Assembly (NCBI GenBank): GCA_041608535.1
Contig: JBFISM010000163.1
Span: 1-7,294, forward strand
Origin: JBFISM01 sp041608535
GTDB lineage: Bacteria > Actinomycetota > Acidimicrobiia > Spongiisociales > UBA5794
DNA length: 7,294 bases
Direction of reading: 5' to 3'
Shown here: positions 7,224-7,294 of the stretch, piece after piece
Layout of the letters: the number at the start of each line of letters is the position of its first letter
Position numbering within the stretch: position 1 is the stretch's first letter
Notes under the pieces: generated by a model
What the model was told of the DNA's origin: nothing
The model's input: only the letters and a program-made list of their open reading frames with translations
Database searches by the model: none
Made by a program: the position numbers and the translations under genes

Positions 7224-7294
7224 GGTTTCTACTGGGCAGGGTGTGGGGGCATTGAAGCGACAGTTCCAAACTACTGCGCCAATCGCCACCGAAC

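Larger units (their letters stand above)
6754..7294. other. Gene-free region upstream of recA
   Basis: More than 500 bp here hold no recognisable gene. Open frames exist on both strands only because the tandem repeat is GC-rich; they have no Shine-Dalgarno, no known motifs, and merely repeat the unit in translation. No tRNA, rRNA or CRISPR array is seen. Confidence 0.7.

Noticed and set aside
6722..7269. Minus-strand frames sharing a GQCLAVALGADPPC segment
   Set aside because: The shared segment is just the translated tandem repeat; starts lack ribosome-binding sites and one frame runs through the LexA box.

Overview
This window is a compact, high-GC bacterial housekeeping segment with every recognisable gene on the minus strand. 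In order of transcription it reads recA (interrupted by an intein), rny (RNase Y), miaB, miaA and the start of dapF, which runs off the left edge. The recA-miaB-miaA-dapF neighbourhood is typical of Actinomycetota. An rny gene in this position, a GAAC-N4-GTTC type LexA box and a TTGTC-type damage promoter upstream of recA all fit an actinobacterium. A lineage such as Acidimicrobiia is my best guess, but it is inferred from gene content, not from any search.

Right part (6607-7294): a gene-free stretch of almost 690 bp. Bases 6771-7223 hold about two and a half tandem copies of a ~185 bp repeat with conserved inverted repeats. Next to recA, at 6666-6752, lies its control region: a LexA box beside a TATAGT -10 element, a second LexA-independent promoter motif, and a 16-bp inverted repeat close to the predicted transcription start.

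Middle part (4474-6606): recA encodes a 710-residue precursor. A 359-residue intein with two LAGLIDADG-type endonuclease motifs sits inside DNA-binding loop L2, between MFG and SPETT. Splicing would give a 351-residue RecA.

Bases 4152-4473 separate recA from rny. They hold a weak terminator-like hairpin, a CA-rich rut-like tract, a possible 17-codon leader ORF whose stop lies in a hairpin loop, and a perfect 10-bp-stem hairpin shortly before rny. No recX is present between the two genes.

Left part (1-4151): rny, miaB, miaA and dapF are tightly packed. There is a 17-bp gap between rny and miaB, a CTGA overlap between miaB and miaA, and an ATGA overlap between miaA and dapF, so they probably form one translationally coupled operon. 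RNase Y handles mRNA turnover at the membrane. MiaA and MiaB act in sequence on adenosine 37 of tRNAs that read UNN codons (isopentenylation, then methylthiolation). DapF makes meso-diaminopimelate for lysine and peptidoglycan. The most noteworthy elements are the RecA intein, the two-input damage promoter and the structured tandem repeat upstream of recA.
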